A stretch of DNA of 64,000 bases. Origin: Chlamydia sp. 04-14. GTDB taxonomy: Bacteria; Chlamydiota; Chlamydiia; Chlamydiales; Chlamydiaceae. The stretch is from positions 248,001 to 312,000 of the forward strand of contig NZ_JAPYKW010000002.1 in assembly GCF_036632095.1 (NCBI RefSeq), given 5' to 3'. Positions 8,654-16,437 of this stretch are shown here, piece by piece. Made by a program: the position numbers and the translations under genes. Numbering within the stretch: the stretch's first letter is position 1; each line of letters starts with the position of its first letter. The notes under the pieces are model-generated. The model did not search any database. It was not told the DNA's origin and saw only the letters and a list, made by a program, of their open reading frames with translations.

Positions 8654-9868
8654 TTAATAAGCAGCGCCTACAAAAGATACTGTCCATGTACGCTTAGCAA
8701 CTGCTGGAGTAGATGTAACCTCGAAGCTTAATGTTGTTTCCGTCGACGCTTGAGTTCCCTCAACAAAAATATAAGTCTTTCCTATCAATGTAGTATCAGA
8801 CTTACCTGTCATTTTATAACACTCTGTTTTTGTACCGCCTTTAGGAGTAATAGATAATGCACAACTAACATCTGTAGCTGGAGTAGGTGTTGCAGGAGGT
8901 GTAGTAGGAGGAGTTGGTTGAGTGAAATCATAGATAAAGGAAACACAATAAATTCCTCTACGCAGTAATGTAACGTTGTTTGCATCTACTGTTGTTATAT
9001 ATTTATCAGCATTTTTGGATTTTTCATAATCCGTAGACGATGAACTATTAGCACCTTGTTTTAAACAAACAAACGAAACATCCATACCTGTCCATTTAGG
9101 ATACGTGGTATTGGTTTTTATAGTAGATAAAGTCTCTAGAACATCATTTACAGCCACAATTCTTTGAAGATTATCTTTTGGAGTTGCTGTAGAAATAGCT
9201 CCAACAGCAGAAACACCGCTTGCTACAGATCCTGTTATTGCAAGATCTTTAATAGTAGGCTCTGGATCTGTAGGTGTACTTTGTTCACTCTTTTGAAATC
9301 CTAAATTGCCCGTCATAGAGTTGCCTCCAGCACGCACTAACCATTTAGCCTCTTTAGGTTTTGTTACGTTTCCATTAGATGGTGTGCCTAAATCTTTAAT
9401 GATTTTATCCAAACCATTTGCGGAAGAAAGATTGTTTATACGATCGATAAGATCGGTTACTTTAGCAGCAAGAGAACCTATATCTTCTGAGACCATACCT
9501 ACAGAAGCTATATCATTATCATTAACAATAGTGGTTTTATATGATGTAGGCAAACCAACGATAGTGTTATTGGTTCCCATATTGATATCCCCAATCATCA
9601 ATCCACCGGTTGTCCTTAGAAAGATTCCTCTTGTAGTGACACCTCCCTTTTGAAGATAATCACTAAGATCACTTTTTAAAGCGATGCTCCCACTAGCAGG
9701 ATTCCCAGATCCCCGAGCTATATTTGTAATTCTTTGACTCGAAACGTTCCAAGGTTTACGCATAGCATTCTCGGTAACACCATCACCTCCGCAAGAGAAT
9801 TGAATCTGATCTTCAGGAATAGCTTTCCCAGAATTTTGCGCTTTTATATCTTTAATTATATTTTTCAT
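8654..9868 (-). CDS. secreted-type protein with TMTG fibre-like repeats, second copy
   Basis: 404 residues from ATG 9868; a TTG at 9901 in the same frame is less likely. Divergent paralogue of the convergent neighbour. Repeat-like units are PWNVSSQRITNIARGSGNPA near the N-terminus, TTGGLMIGDINMGTNNTIV in the first third, and AGGNSMTGNLGFQKSEQS mid-protein. A proline/threonine hinge (TPPTTPPATPTP) and a beta-rich C-terminus follow, ending in TWTVSFVGAAY. It has no signal peptide or transmembrane segment. The tail-to-tail arrangement with its paralogue suggests an inverted duplication followed by strong divergence. No enzymatic motif is visible. Confidence 0.72.
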   Translation of the reverse strand: MKNIIKDIKAQNSGKAIPEDQIQFSCGGDGVTENAMRKPWNVSSQRITNIARGSGNPASGSIALKSDLSDYLQKGGVTTRGIFLRTTGGLMIGDINMGTNNTIVGLPTSYKTTIVNDNDIASVGMVSEDIGSLAAKVTDLIDRINNLSSANGLDKIIKDLGTPSNGNVTKPKEAKWLVRAGGNSMTGNLGFQKSEQSTPTDPEPTIKDLAITGSVASGVSAVGAISTATPKDNLQRIVAVNDVLETLSTIKTNTTYPKWTGMDVSFVCLKQGANSSSSTDYEKSKNADKYITTVDANNVTLLRRGIYCVSFIYDFTQPTPPTTPPATPTPATDVSCALSITPKGGTKTECYKMTGKSDTTLIGKTYIFVEGTQASTETTLSFEVTSTPAVAKRTWTVSFVGAAY

Positions 9869-10024
9869 TTTTTTTAATTTATTAAAACTTATATTGATCA
9901 ATTTTTAATAAACAAATAAAACAAAATATTTTTTTTAAATATAAAAATTATTTAATAATAAAAATGTCGACGGATTTACAGAGGAAAAGCTAAGGTATAT
10001 TGATCGAAAAACAAGGAGAATGTT

Positions 10025-10495
10025 GTGCCCCAACAAAGTATTATGTCGACGATCGTTAATTTGATTTTCTTCCTATCACCTTCCATTCCAGTAATAATTT
10101 TTTATAGAATCTTATTTAAAAATGAACCCCTAGCTCCTAAGCAACACTTCAGAAAATACAAGAATCTTGTATATCTATGTGCTTTTATTATTATTGCCAC
10201 ACCCATCTTGTGGAATGTACTCTATATTGTTGCTATGGCGTCTGGGAAAATAAGGATGCGTAAACACGTGCCTTCCATGGACCCATCTTATATAAAATTG
10301 ATGGGTACACCTATTCTCGTCTTATTTGTCTGGTCAATTATAGAACCGTTTATTCTTTGTAAGAAAATGCGCAACATAAAAAACCATTACGCAACGCTTG
10401 CTAAAGAAGCAGAAAATACTCCTGCACAACAAGAGCAACCTCGTGTTGAAAGATGCTGTTCAGAAGGTTCTTGCTGCAGCAATATGGATATCTAA
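10025..10495 (+). CDS. small membrane protein with cysteine-rich tail
   Basis: 156 residues, hypothetical. The GTG start is supported by AAGGAG 6 nt upstream; the next in-frame ATG is at 10043. Three hydrophobic segments are visible at about residues 9-30 (NLIFFLSPSIPVIIFYRIL), 47-72 (YLCAFIIIATPILWNVLYIV) and 93-110 (PILVLFVWSIIEPFILC). The hydrophilic C-terminus ends in CCSEGSCCSNMDI, five cysteines in the last 13 residues. It lies in the variable stretch between hemW and rsmI. I do not recognise a family; an inclusion or envelope membrane protein is plausible. Confidence 0.65.
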   Translation: MPQQSIMSTIVNLIFFLSPSIPVIIFYRILFKNEPLAPKQHFRKYKNLVYLCAFIIIATPILWNVLYIVAMASGKIRMRKHVPSMDPSYIKLMGTPILVLFVWSIIEPFILCKKMRNIKNHYATLAKEAENTPAQQEQPRVERCCSEGSCCSNMDI

Positions 10496-10508
10496 GAAAT
10501 TCATGTTG

Positions 10509-10534
10509 AGAAACCTTTACCTGTAAAGGTTTCT
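10509..10534. terminator. hairpin between convergent genes
   Basis: A perfect 11-bp stem (AGAAACCTTTA with its complement) and loop CCTG sit 14 bp past the stop of the membrane-protein gene and 18 bp from the convergent rsmI stop. There is no clear T-run, so it may act as a weak or bidirectional terminator. Confidence 0.6.
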
Positions 10535-10551
10535 ATCTCAGTTACGCGAGA

Positions 10552-11262
10552 TTATCTAGGGGTGTGAAATAGAAAAATCGCTGGTGTCTTTGTAATTTGT
10601 TCAGTCACCTTATCAAGGTCTGTAGATCGCAACCAAGCATCTACCGACCTTGTTGAAACAAACTCTTGATCTCCAGTGATGTCTATACCTATACATAGCT
10701 CAGCGTATCCCGGTAAAGTTTCTAGTAACGCTTGGAAGGTATGAACATTGCGATAGGGTGTTTCTATACATATTTGCGTATGTTGTTTCCCTGAACTATT
10801 CTTTATGCAACGTGCCCTATCCTTAGGATTTTGTGGAAGGTATCCCAGAAAAGTAAAGTTCTGTCCGGGTAATCCTGATAACATAAGCGCTAAGGTTATA
10901 GAACATGGACCCGAAAACGCTTGAATCGGTAAATTAAGAGCGCGAGCGCGACGTACAAGTCCTGCTCCAGGATCTGCAATGCAAGGAAGCCCAGAATCAG
11001 AAACTAATCCCCAGTTTTCTTGCTTTTTTACAATAGGCTCAAGATAAAAATCCCAAGCTTTTACCGAACGATCGTTTTTATTTAATACGGCAATGGGAAA
11101 CTTATGTGTTTCCTGTACTTTCCAAAGACTAAGAAATGCACGTCCCCCGCGATCACTCTCGGCAATTAAACCTTGAAGCTTAGGAACAATCTCTCCAATA
11201 ACTGCGGGAAGAAGGTCCACACGTCGATTACCTAAGGTATTTGGGAAAATATACAAAGTCAT
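10552..11262 (-). CDS. rsmI: tetrapyrrole-methylase-fold SAM methyltransferase, RsmI-like
   Basis: 236 residues. RsmI 2'-O-methylates C1402 of 16S rRNA. Family features visible include the N-terminal strand MTLYIFPNTLGNRR, SDSGLPCIADPGAGLVRRA (the GxPxxxDPG motif), FSGPCSITLALMLSGLPG and FLGYLP. It is slightly shorter than E. coli RsmI, and its N-terminus is divergent enough that a different methylation target cannot be excluded. The start overlaps the holA stop by 4 bp, so the two are coupled. Corresponds to CT048. Confidence 0.8.
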   Translation of the reverse strand: MTLYIFPNTLGNRRVDLLPAVIGEIVPKLQGLIAESDRGGRAFLSLWKVQETHKFPIAVLNKNDRSVKAWDFYLEPIVKKQENWGLVSDSGLPCIADPGAGLVRRARALNLPIQAFSGPCSITLALMLSGLPGQNFTFLGYLPQNPKDRARCIKNSSGKQHTQICIETPYRNVHTFQALLETLPGYAELCIGIDITGDQEFVSTRSVDAWLRSTDLDKVTEQITKTPAIFLFHTPR

Positions 11263-12194
11263 GAATTTGTCATCCTAATCAGCAAAGTCTCAACAGCTAT
11301 TATAGAGTCTTGGACATTATTCTTAATAATACTCTCGGCATAAAATAAATGACTCAGCGCTTGATGGAGTCGTTCTTTCCCGTAGGAAATAAAAAACCGG
11401 TGTTTCCTATCTCCTGTTTCTTCTTCTAAACTACGCAAACCATATAAACACTGACCACGAAGAAAAGCTATCAATCCTAAAGGATCTTCCCCATGTTCAT
11501 GGAGCAAAGCTTGTAGTAATGTCTGACTTTCTGAAGTGTTCCTCTGCAAAATAGCATCACGCAATTTCCATAGAGATACTTGTTCTTTTTTTACTACGAA
11601 ACTTTCAATATCTCCGTACTCTAGTGTTTGTTTTTTCCCTATGCAACAAAGTAATTTATGAAACTCAGCAATAAGGTTATGCATCTCTCCTTGAGGAAAC
11701 TTCTTAATAAAAGCCGAAGCTAAAGCTAAAGAACATGTTATCCCTAAAGAGGAAGCTCTTTGAGAAAGAAGAACCGTCATACGCTTCTCCCTATCCGATT
11801 GCCACTCACCAAATAACGATAAGGAAACAGCGGAAGCTAATCCCTTACATAAAGATTGAAAAGACGATTGTTTCGTGGTGAATAAAAATAAAATAAGATG
11901 TGGGTGAGGATTTTTTGCATAACGGATAAGAAAATCCCGAGTTTGTTGAGACAACTTCTCAGCTTGGAAAATAGAAATCACCTCTTTAGAGGCAAATAAC
12001 CCGTAAGATTCTGTCCACTTTGATAAGTCGTTAACTGTCAGTCCTGAAGCATCGAACTCCTGAGTTTTCCCAGAAACAAGAAGCTCTATGCATATATTTT
12101 TATCTTCTTCAGAATTTGAACCAATGACTGTAAGAGCTGGAGCCTTTTCCTTATAGAATTTGGAAAAATCTTGGAAGCAAGTGTACTCTTGCAT
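11259..12194 (-). CDS. holA: DNA polymerase III delta subunit
   Basis: 311 residues, typical of HolA, which opens the beta sliding clamp within the clamp loader. Divergent, as usual for delta subunits. The overall plan is visible: an N-terminal AAA-like domain without a functional Walker A, the central ISIFQAEKLSQQTRDFLIRY strand-helix, and the helical C-terminal collar (DPLGLIAFLRGQCLYGLRSL). Gene order (CT047) supports it. It lies downstream of hctB on the same strand but behind hctB's terminator, and is upstream of and coupled to rsmI. Confidence 0.75.
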   Translation of the reverse strand: MQEYTCFQDFSKFYKEKAPALTVIGSNSEEDKNICIELLVSGKTQEFDASGLTVNDLSKWTESYGLFASKEVISIFQAEKLSQQTRDFLIRYAKNPHPHLILFLFTTKQSSFQSLCKGLASAVSLSLFGEWQSDREKRMTVLLSQRASSLGITCSLALASAFIKKFPQGEMHNLIAEFHKLLCCIGKKQTLEYGDIESFVVKKEQVSLWKLRDAILQRNTSESQTLLQALLHEHGEDPLGLIAFLRGQCLYGLRSLEEETGDRKHRFFISYGKERLHQALSHLFYAESIIKNNVQDSIIAVETLLIRMTNS

Positions 12195-12289
12195 CTCCTA
12201 AACCTCCTAGCACATATACGCGTAGAGATTTACTATACCCATTACTCATCTAACTGTACAGAGAGAGTCTATAGAATCTACAATGTGGC

Positions 12290-12325
12290 AAAAAAAACGG
12301 TAAGAAGTTTATAACCCTTACCGTT
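12290..12325 (-). terminator. rho-independent terminator of hctB
   Basis: On the minus strand a 9-bp stem (AACGGTAAG arm at 12296-12304, partner at 12317-12325) with a 12-nt loop is followed by eight T residues. It lies 26 bp past the hctB stop and separates hctB from holA. Confidence 0.85.
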
Positions 12326-12350
12326 CACCATCGTCTAACGAAGCTAGTTT

Positions 12351-13004
12351 CTATCGGGAAACAAGTTTCATTAACTGTTGACGCCAGCCATGAGCTGTAC
12401 GAACACGGCTTTTAGAACCACATCTTCTTTTAGCTGAAGAAGAACATACACGCTTGCAAGAAGCTGTATGTTTATGATGCTTGTGGCAAGACATAGCAGG
12501 CTTTGCTACTGTCTTTCTAGCAGCTGTTTTGCGAGCTGTAGTTTTTCTAACCGCAGGCTTTCTAGCAACAGTTTTCTTAGCTACAGTCTTACGAGCTGTT
12601 GTAGTTTTTCTAACTGTTTTGCGAGCTGTAGTTTTCTTAGCAGCAGGCTTACGAACAGTTTTTCTAACTGCAGGCTTTCTAGTAGCAGCTTTTTTAGCTA
12701 CAGTCTTACGAGCCGTAGTTTTTCTAACTGTCTTACGAACAGCAGTTTTTTTAGCAGCTGTCTTACGAACTGCTTTCTTAGCAGCAGGCTTTCTAGTAGC
12801 AGTCTTCTTAGCTACAGTCTTACGAGCTGTAGTTTTTCTAACTGTTTTGCGAGCTGTAGTTTTCTTAGCAGCTGTCTTACGAACTGTCTTTCTAGCAACA
12901 GGCTTTCTAGTAGCAGTCTTCTTAGCAGCAGCTTTTCTAGCAGGTTTACGAACAGCTTTAGTAGCTGTTTTCTTGCTGCTACGTTTTTTTTGTACTCCTA
13001 ACAT
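12351..13004 (-). CDS. hctB: histone H1-like protein Hc2
   Basis: 217 residues. Hc2 binds DNA and RNA and compacts the nucleoid when reticulate bodies turn into elementary bodies. Almost the whole protein is made of short Lys/Arg/Ala/Thr repeats such as KKTATRKPAARKTVRKTT, then a distinct tail with HKHHKHTASC and three further cysteines, ending WRQQLMKLVSR. Repeat number varies between strains and species, so length is not diagnostic. I prefer ATG 13004 over 13010 because the AGGGG ribosome-binding site is 8 nt from the former and only 2 from the latter. A sigma-28 promoter lies upstream. Confidence 0.95.
   Translation of the reverse strand: MLGVQKKRSSKKTATKAVRKPARKAAAKKTATRKPVARKTVRKTAAKKTTARKTVRKTTARKTVAKKTATRKPAAKKAVRKTAAKKTAVRKTVRKTTARKTVAKKAATRKPAVRKTVRKPAAKKTTARKTVRKTTTARKTVAKKTVARKPAVRKTTARKTAARKTVAKPAMSCHKHHKHTASCKRVCSSSAKRRCGSKSRVRTAHGWRQQLMKLVSR
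12495..12990. repeat. degenerate short repeats within hctB
   Basis: The coding sequence of the Hc2 basic domain is a run of related 15- to 60-bp units, read on the plus strand as variants of TTTTCTAACTGT and CTTACGAGCTGTAG. The repetition produces two long open frames on the opposite strand, which are artefacts. Confidence 0.85.
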
Positions 13005-13044
13005 TTTCATTTCCCCTAATTAGACAGGTAATTACTTACCTCAT

Positions 13045-13072
13045 CTATCGGCAGGAAATTGAAAAAACTTTA
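13045..13072 (-). promoter_or_regulatory. sigma-28 promoter of hctB
   Basis: On the minus strand TAAAGTTT (13065-13072) and GCCGATAG (13045-13052) are separated by 12 bp. The sigma-28 consensus is TAAAGTTT-N11-GCCGATAA, so only the last base and one spacer position differ. A start site about 7 nt downstream would give a leader of roughly 35 nt. hctB is an established sigma-28 target in C. trachomatis. Confidence 0.88.
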
Positions 13073-13145
13073 ATAAAACGCGTATTTATTTTTAATAATT
13101 TAAAAACAAATACGCATTACTAAATTAAAAGAAACTTAAAAACAA

Positions 13146-14645
13146 TTACTTAGATAGAAACTTTTCTATGTAATAAATAAGACAACGAACACCGAAACCT
13201 GAAGCATATTTTGGATAGAAATCTTCATCTTTTTCACGATATGCAGTACCTGCGATATCTAAATGCGCCCAAGCTACTGGCTGATCTTCAAGAAAACGTT
13301 TTAAGAAAAGTGCCGCTGTAATAGCTCCTGCACGGTTACTACCAATATTTTTCATATCAGCAATATCGGAATGCAAAGCTTTGTCATATTTTTCAACAAG
13401 AGGAAGCCTCCATAAAGCTTCACTAGTTTCAGCAGAAGCTTCTGAAAGATCCTGTGCCAATACATCATTATTAGAGAAGAAACCAGCGACGTCTTCTCCT
13501 AAGGAGACAACCATTGCTCCTGTTAATGTAGCGAAATCAATAATTCTTGTAGGCTTACAATGTTTTAAAGCATAAGTCATTGCATCTGCGAGTATTAAGC
13601 GCCCTTCAGCATCTGTACTACCAATCTCTACCGACAATCCTGACATGCCTGTATAGACATCTCCCATCTTATAAGCGGCAGCATCTATAGCATTTTCTGT
13701 AGCAGGGATAATGGCTGTAACATTCACGGGAAGCTCTAAAGCAGCTATTCCCGAAAGAATACCTAACACGGTAGCAGCGCCAGCCATATCTTCCTTCATA
13801 GTCAACATGGCTTTGCCTGGCTTAAGATCTAAGCCCCCAGAATCAAAAGTTACACCCTTCCCAATAAGTACGGTGTGGTCTTTAGACTTCGGCTTACCTT
13901 GATAGCTTAAAACGATAAAACAAGGATCTACAGCAGACCCTTTGGCAACTGCTGCTAAGAGACCCATTTTTTCTTTAAGAATAGCGTCCTTATTTAAAAT
14001 CTTAGCATCAACGCTGGGAAATTCCTTAGCCAATCCCTTAGCGATATTTGCTAATTTCTGAGGGGTTACCTCGTCTGCATTACCATTTACAAGGTCTCGA
14101 GTTAGGTAAACACCCTCAAAAATATTCTCTTCTTTTCTAAAGATTCTATCGGCAATCTTAGGAACAATTCCCATTACATTGACTTTGGTCAATAAAGGAT
14201 CGTTCGATAATTCCTTAGTATATTTAGGATAATTATAGTTTAAAGACAGGATCCCTGAAGTTAGATTTGCTAAAAAATCCTCTATAGAAATACGCAATTC
14301 AGAAATTGTAGGAAGTACAACATTCACTGTCGTGCATTTTGCCTTGCGCAATACACGTGTTGCTTTAGCATAAGCTTCTAAAATCTCTTGAGAAGTTAGT
14401 TCTTCGTTCTTTCCTAATCCTAAAAGTAGAAGACGTTTCTCTTTTCCCTGTCCACAGCTATAAATAAGTTCGACTTCCCCGCTTTTTGCTGAGAAGTTGT
14501 CTAGGGCAACTTTATAAAGTGATTCGTATTCTTTTCCGATTGAAGCTGCGCATTTAACTTTATCTTTAGACTTCCAAAACGGAAGGATAATCGCATCAGC
14601 TTTAACACGTTTACTACAAGACGCTTGAGAATGAAATAGAACCAC
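13146..14645 (-). CDS. pepA: leucyl aminopeptidase (M17)
   Basis: 499 residues, a cytosolic two-metal aminopeptidase that releases N-terminal residues from peptides. The metal and catalytic motifs are in order: [16 protein letters not shown] (catalytic lysine and first metal aspartate), [12 protein letters not shown], and [13 protein letters not shown]. The family signature normally reads NTDAEGRL; here the first residue is serine, while the metal-binding Asp and Glu are kept. ssb lies 37 bp upstream in the same direction, so the two are probably co-transcribed. Corresponds to CT045. Confidence 0.95.
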   Translation of the reverse strand: MVLFHSQASCSKRVKADAIILPFWKSKDKVKCAASIGKEYESLYKVALDNFSAKSGEVELIYSCGQGKEKRLLLLGLGKNEELTSQEILEAYAKATRVLRKAKCTTVNVVLPTISELRISIEDFLANLTSGILSLNYNYPKYTKELSNDPLLTKVNVMGIVPKIADRIFRKEENIFEGVYLTRDLVNGNADEVTPQKLANIAKGLAKEFPSVDAKILNKDAILKEKMGLLAAVAKGSAVDPCFIVLSYQGKPKSKDHTVLIGKGVTFDSGGLDLKPGKAMLTMKEDMAGAATVLGILSGIAALELPVNVTAIIPATENAIDAAAYKMGDVYTGMSGLSVEIGSTDAEGRLILADAMTYALKHCKPTRIIDFATLTGAMVVSLGEDVAGFFSNNDVLAQDLSEASAETSEALWRLPLVEKYDKALHSDIADMKNIGSNRAGAITAALFLKRFLEDQPVAWAHLDIAGTAYREKDEDFYPKYASGFGVRCLIYYIEKFLSK

Positions 14646-14682
14646 AATTACCTCTTTATAAAAATCGTTATTTCGTTAGCCA

Positions 14683-15162
14683 TTAAAAAGGCACATCTTC
14701 CGATACATATTGTTGACCTTGACCATAGCCAGCATACATATCTTTATCTGCTATAGCTTCAGCATCTAAACTTTCTCCCTCAAATCCTACAGAGACATTG
14801 TCATAAGATGTTTGAGCTGAGCTGTCTTCGGCTGATGGAGAACGCGATTCGCTTCTGCCGAAAGGACTAAATTTAATCGTATCAACACTGATTACCAAAG
14901 AAGATTGTGGAGTGCCGTCCTTACTCATATAACTTTCTACAGAGATATCTCCCGCGATAATTACCCCTGATCCTTTTTTCAAATAGGGAAGCATTTTATC
15001 ATAACGGTTGTGCCAGACATTACATTTGCACCATACAGTTTCATCTTTGGTTCCTATGCGAGATTTTACGCCTAGACGCAATACAACTACGCGTTTACCT
15101 TTCGAGGTCATTCTTTCTTCAGGATCTGCTCCTAAATAACCGACAAAATAACCAAACATCAT
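14683..15162 (-). CDS. ssb: single-stranded DNA-binding protein
   Basis: 159 residues. The N-terminal OB fold (about 1-105) shows GYLGADPEERMTSKGKRVVVLRLG, the aromatic NVWH region and LKKGSGVIIAGDISVESY. A Gly/Ser/Gln-rich linker follows, and the protein ends in the acidic SSB tip EDVPF, which recruits repair and replication partners. Two adjacent ATGs (15162, 15159) are possible; AGGTGA stands just upstream. Corresponds to CT044. A long noncoding region precedes it. Confidence 0.93.
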   Translation of the reverse strand: MMFGYFVGYLGADPEERMTSKGKRVVVLRLGVKSRIGTKDETVWCKCNVWHNRYDKMLPYLKKGSGVIIAGDISVESYMSKDGTPQSSLVISVDTIKFSPFGRSESRSPSAEDSSAQTSYDNVSVGFEGESLDAEAIADKDMYAGYGQGQQYVSEDVPF

Positions 15163-15799
15163 AAAATCACCTATTGAATTTCCTTTAGAGCCAACGCTTT
15201 TTGCTTATAGCGAGCAGAGGCCGTATTGCCATTTTAATATTACGAAAATCTGACACACCTACAAGGCTTAAGCCTAAAGGTTTTGAAATCTGACTTCTGT
15301 TAAGTAGCCTTATTAACACCTCAAAGACACTCATACACATACCATGAATTTATCGAGAAAATCACGTTATTTGTAATTTTATTCATAAATTCGAACTACC
15401 CCAGGAGTTTATTTGAAAAGCGTTGTGTACTGTTTATGAAAACATTCAAATACGAAACGCTTCTATCAATATCTAGTTAGGTATGGCCTATGACCTAAAC
15501 TTCCATAGCAGAGTCTTGGTCAGCTTATCTTAGAAGCTAATATCACGAGACAATGTGTTATACATCTGCCAAGTAATATCGTCAATATGAGTCATTGGAA
15601 AATAAGAAAAAAGAACGGTAAAGGATGCTTGAAAAAGCGAAAAAAACACCGTATCTAAGAATTAAATCGTAGAATTACCTAATCAAAGAAGATGCTAGAA
15701 AAGCTAAGCACTTTCCACTAAGAAATCAAACAATCATATTTAAGAACAAGGAGCGTCTTTGCCATATAGAAAAAGACCCGTGACGCACCCTGGATTAAG
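15163..15799. other. 637-bp noncoding region between ssb and slc1
   Basis: No frame of useful length exists on either strand. It contains a 12-bp perfect palindrome AGGCTTAAGCCT (15264-15275), two copies of AAATCTGAC about 40 bp apart, and a pair of interleaved complementary 7-mers described separately. Both flanking genes read leftward, so ssb's promoter must lie in the left part. The remainder is far longer than needed for that and may encode an RNA. Confidence 0.6.
15411..15462. other. possible H-type pseudoknot
   Basis: ATTTGAA (15411-15417) pairs with TTCAAAT (15445-15451), and the directly adjacent AAGCGTT (15418-15424) pairs with AACGCTT (15456-15462). The 5'S1-5'S2-3'S1-3'S2 order is that of an H-type pseudoknot with loops of 20 and 4 nt. 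The two stems could instead be alternative hairpins. Transcription is not shown. Confidence 0.35.
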
Positions 15800-16306
15800 T
15801 TACGCACGTATGCCTGTAGGAGGAGGTTGTATTCCACCAGCGCCGCCAGATTGAGGCATTTGAGGCATAGTATCTACAGAAGGTTCCCTACCTGCGCAAA
15901 TATCAGCACAAACAGTTCGCCACTTCACTACAGTTTCAATAAACAATTGAGCAAATGCCTTTAAAAGATTTGTTTCAGCGTATTTCATATCTAAAACGCA
16001 GTGCATCAAAATGAGCTGTTCTTTAGTAGCAACTCCAACGCCGCCTCCAGCCATTTGTCCACCAAGCATAGATCCTTCTAAAAGCTTTTCGTATAAAGCC
16101 AATTTTCTTTGAGTATTATCTGGCAAACCATCTAACAAGGGAGCGTAGACATACAAACGATCAGAATGCTCTTCGTAAGTGAGGTGAAGGGAAAATTCGC
16201 CATCAACAAACAAAATGCACGTATTGTTCTGATCAAAAGCTACATCGGGGAGCTTTAGTTCTCTAGCAAAATTTTTTAGATTTTCCTCAGCATTTTGCCT
16301 GGACAT
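15800..16306 (-). CDS. slc1: type III secretion chaperone Slc1
   Basis: 168 residues, CesT/SycE class I chaperone. In C. trachomatis Slc1 (CT043) is the abundant chaperone for early effectors carried in elementary bodies, such as TarP. The chaperone core spans about 1-140: NLKNFARELKLPDVAFDQNN, then the beta-strand FVDGEFSLHLTYEEHSDRLYVYAPL typical of the fold (seen here in parts). The tail is Pro/Gly/Met-rich (TMPQMPQSGG). It is transcribed divergently from glgX. The small acidic protein with an alpha-beta chaperone pattern and its place in gene order make the call firm. Confidence 0.9.
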   Translation of the reverse strand: MSRQNAEENLKNFARELKLPDVAFDQNNTCILFVDGEFSLHLTYEEHSDRLYVYAPLLDGLPDNTQRKLALYEKLLEGSMLGGQMAGGGVGVATKEQLILMHCVLDMKYAETNLLKAFAQLFIETVVKWRTVCADICAGREPSVDTMPQMPQSGGAGGIQPPPTGIRA

Positions 16307-16437
16307 GAGGGAATCTCCTTGTGATAATTGTTATTTCTTTAAGTTAACATATTGTAGATTTGTTAGTAAACGATTTCAAAGACTTAAAATCAAAAACTTT
16401 CTTGTTTTTCTCAACCCATTGTGCTATCGAGTTAACA

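Noticed and set aside
7261-9868. A prophage remnant
   Set aside because: Only the fibre-like repeats recall phage. There is no integrase, terminase, capsid or attachment repeat, and neighbouring genes keep chlamydial order.
12468-13023. Two long plus-strand frames (177 and 180 residues) opposite hctB
   Set aside because: They are by-products of the repetitive, stop-poor complement of the Lys/Arg/Ala repeats; the hctB frame, promoter, ribosome-binding site and terminator are all on the minus strand.
15380-15410. tRNA-like T-loop (GTTCGAAT on the minus strand)
   Set aside because: The flanking bases do not pair into a T-stem and no acceptor or anticodon arm can be drawn.
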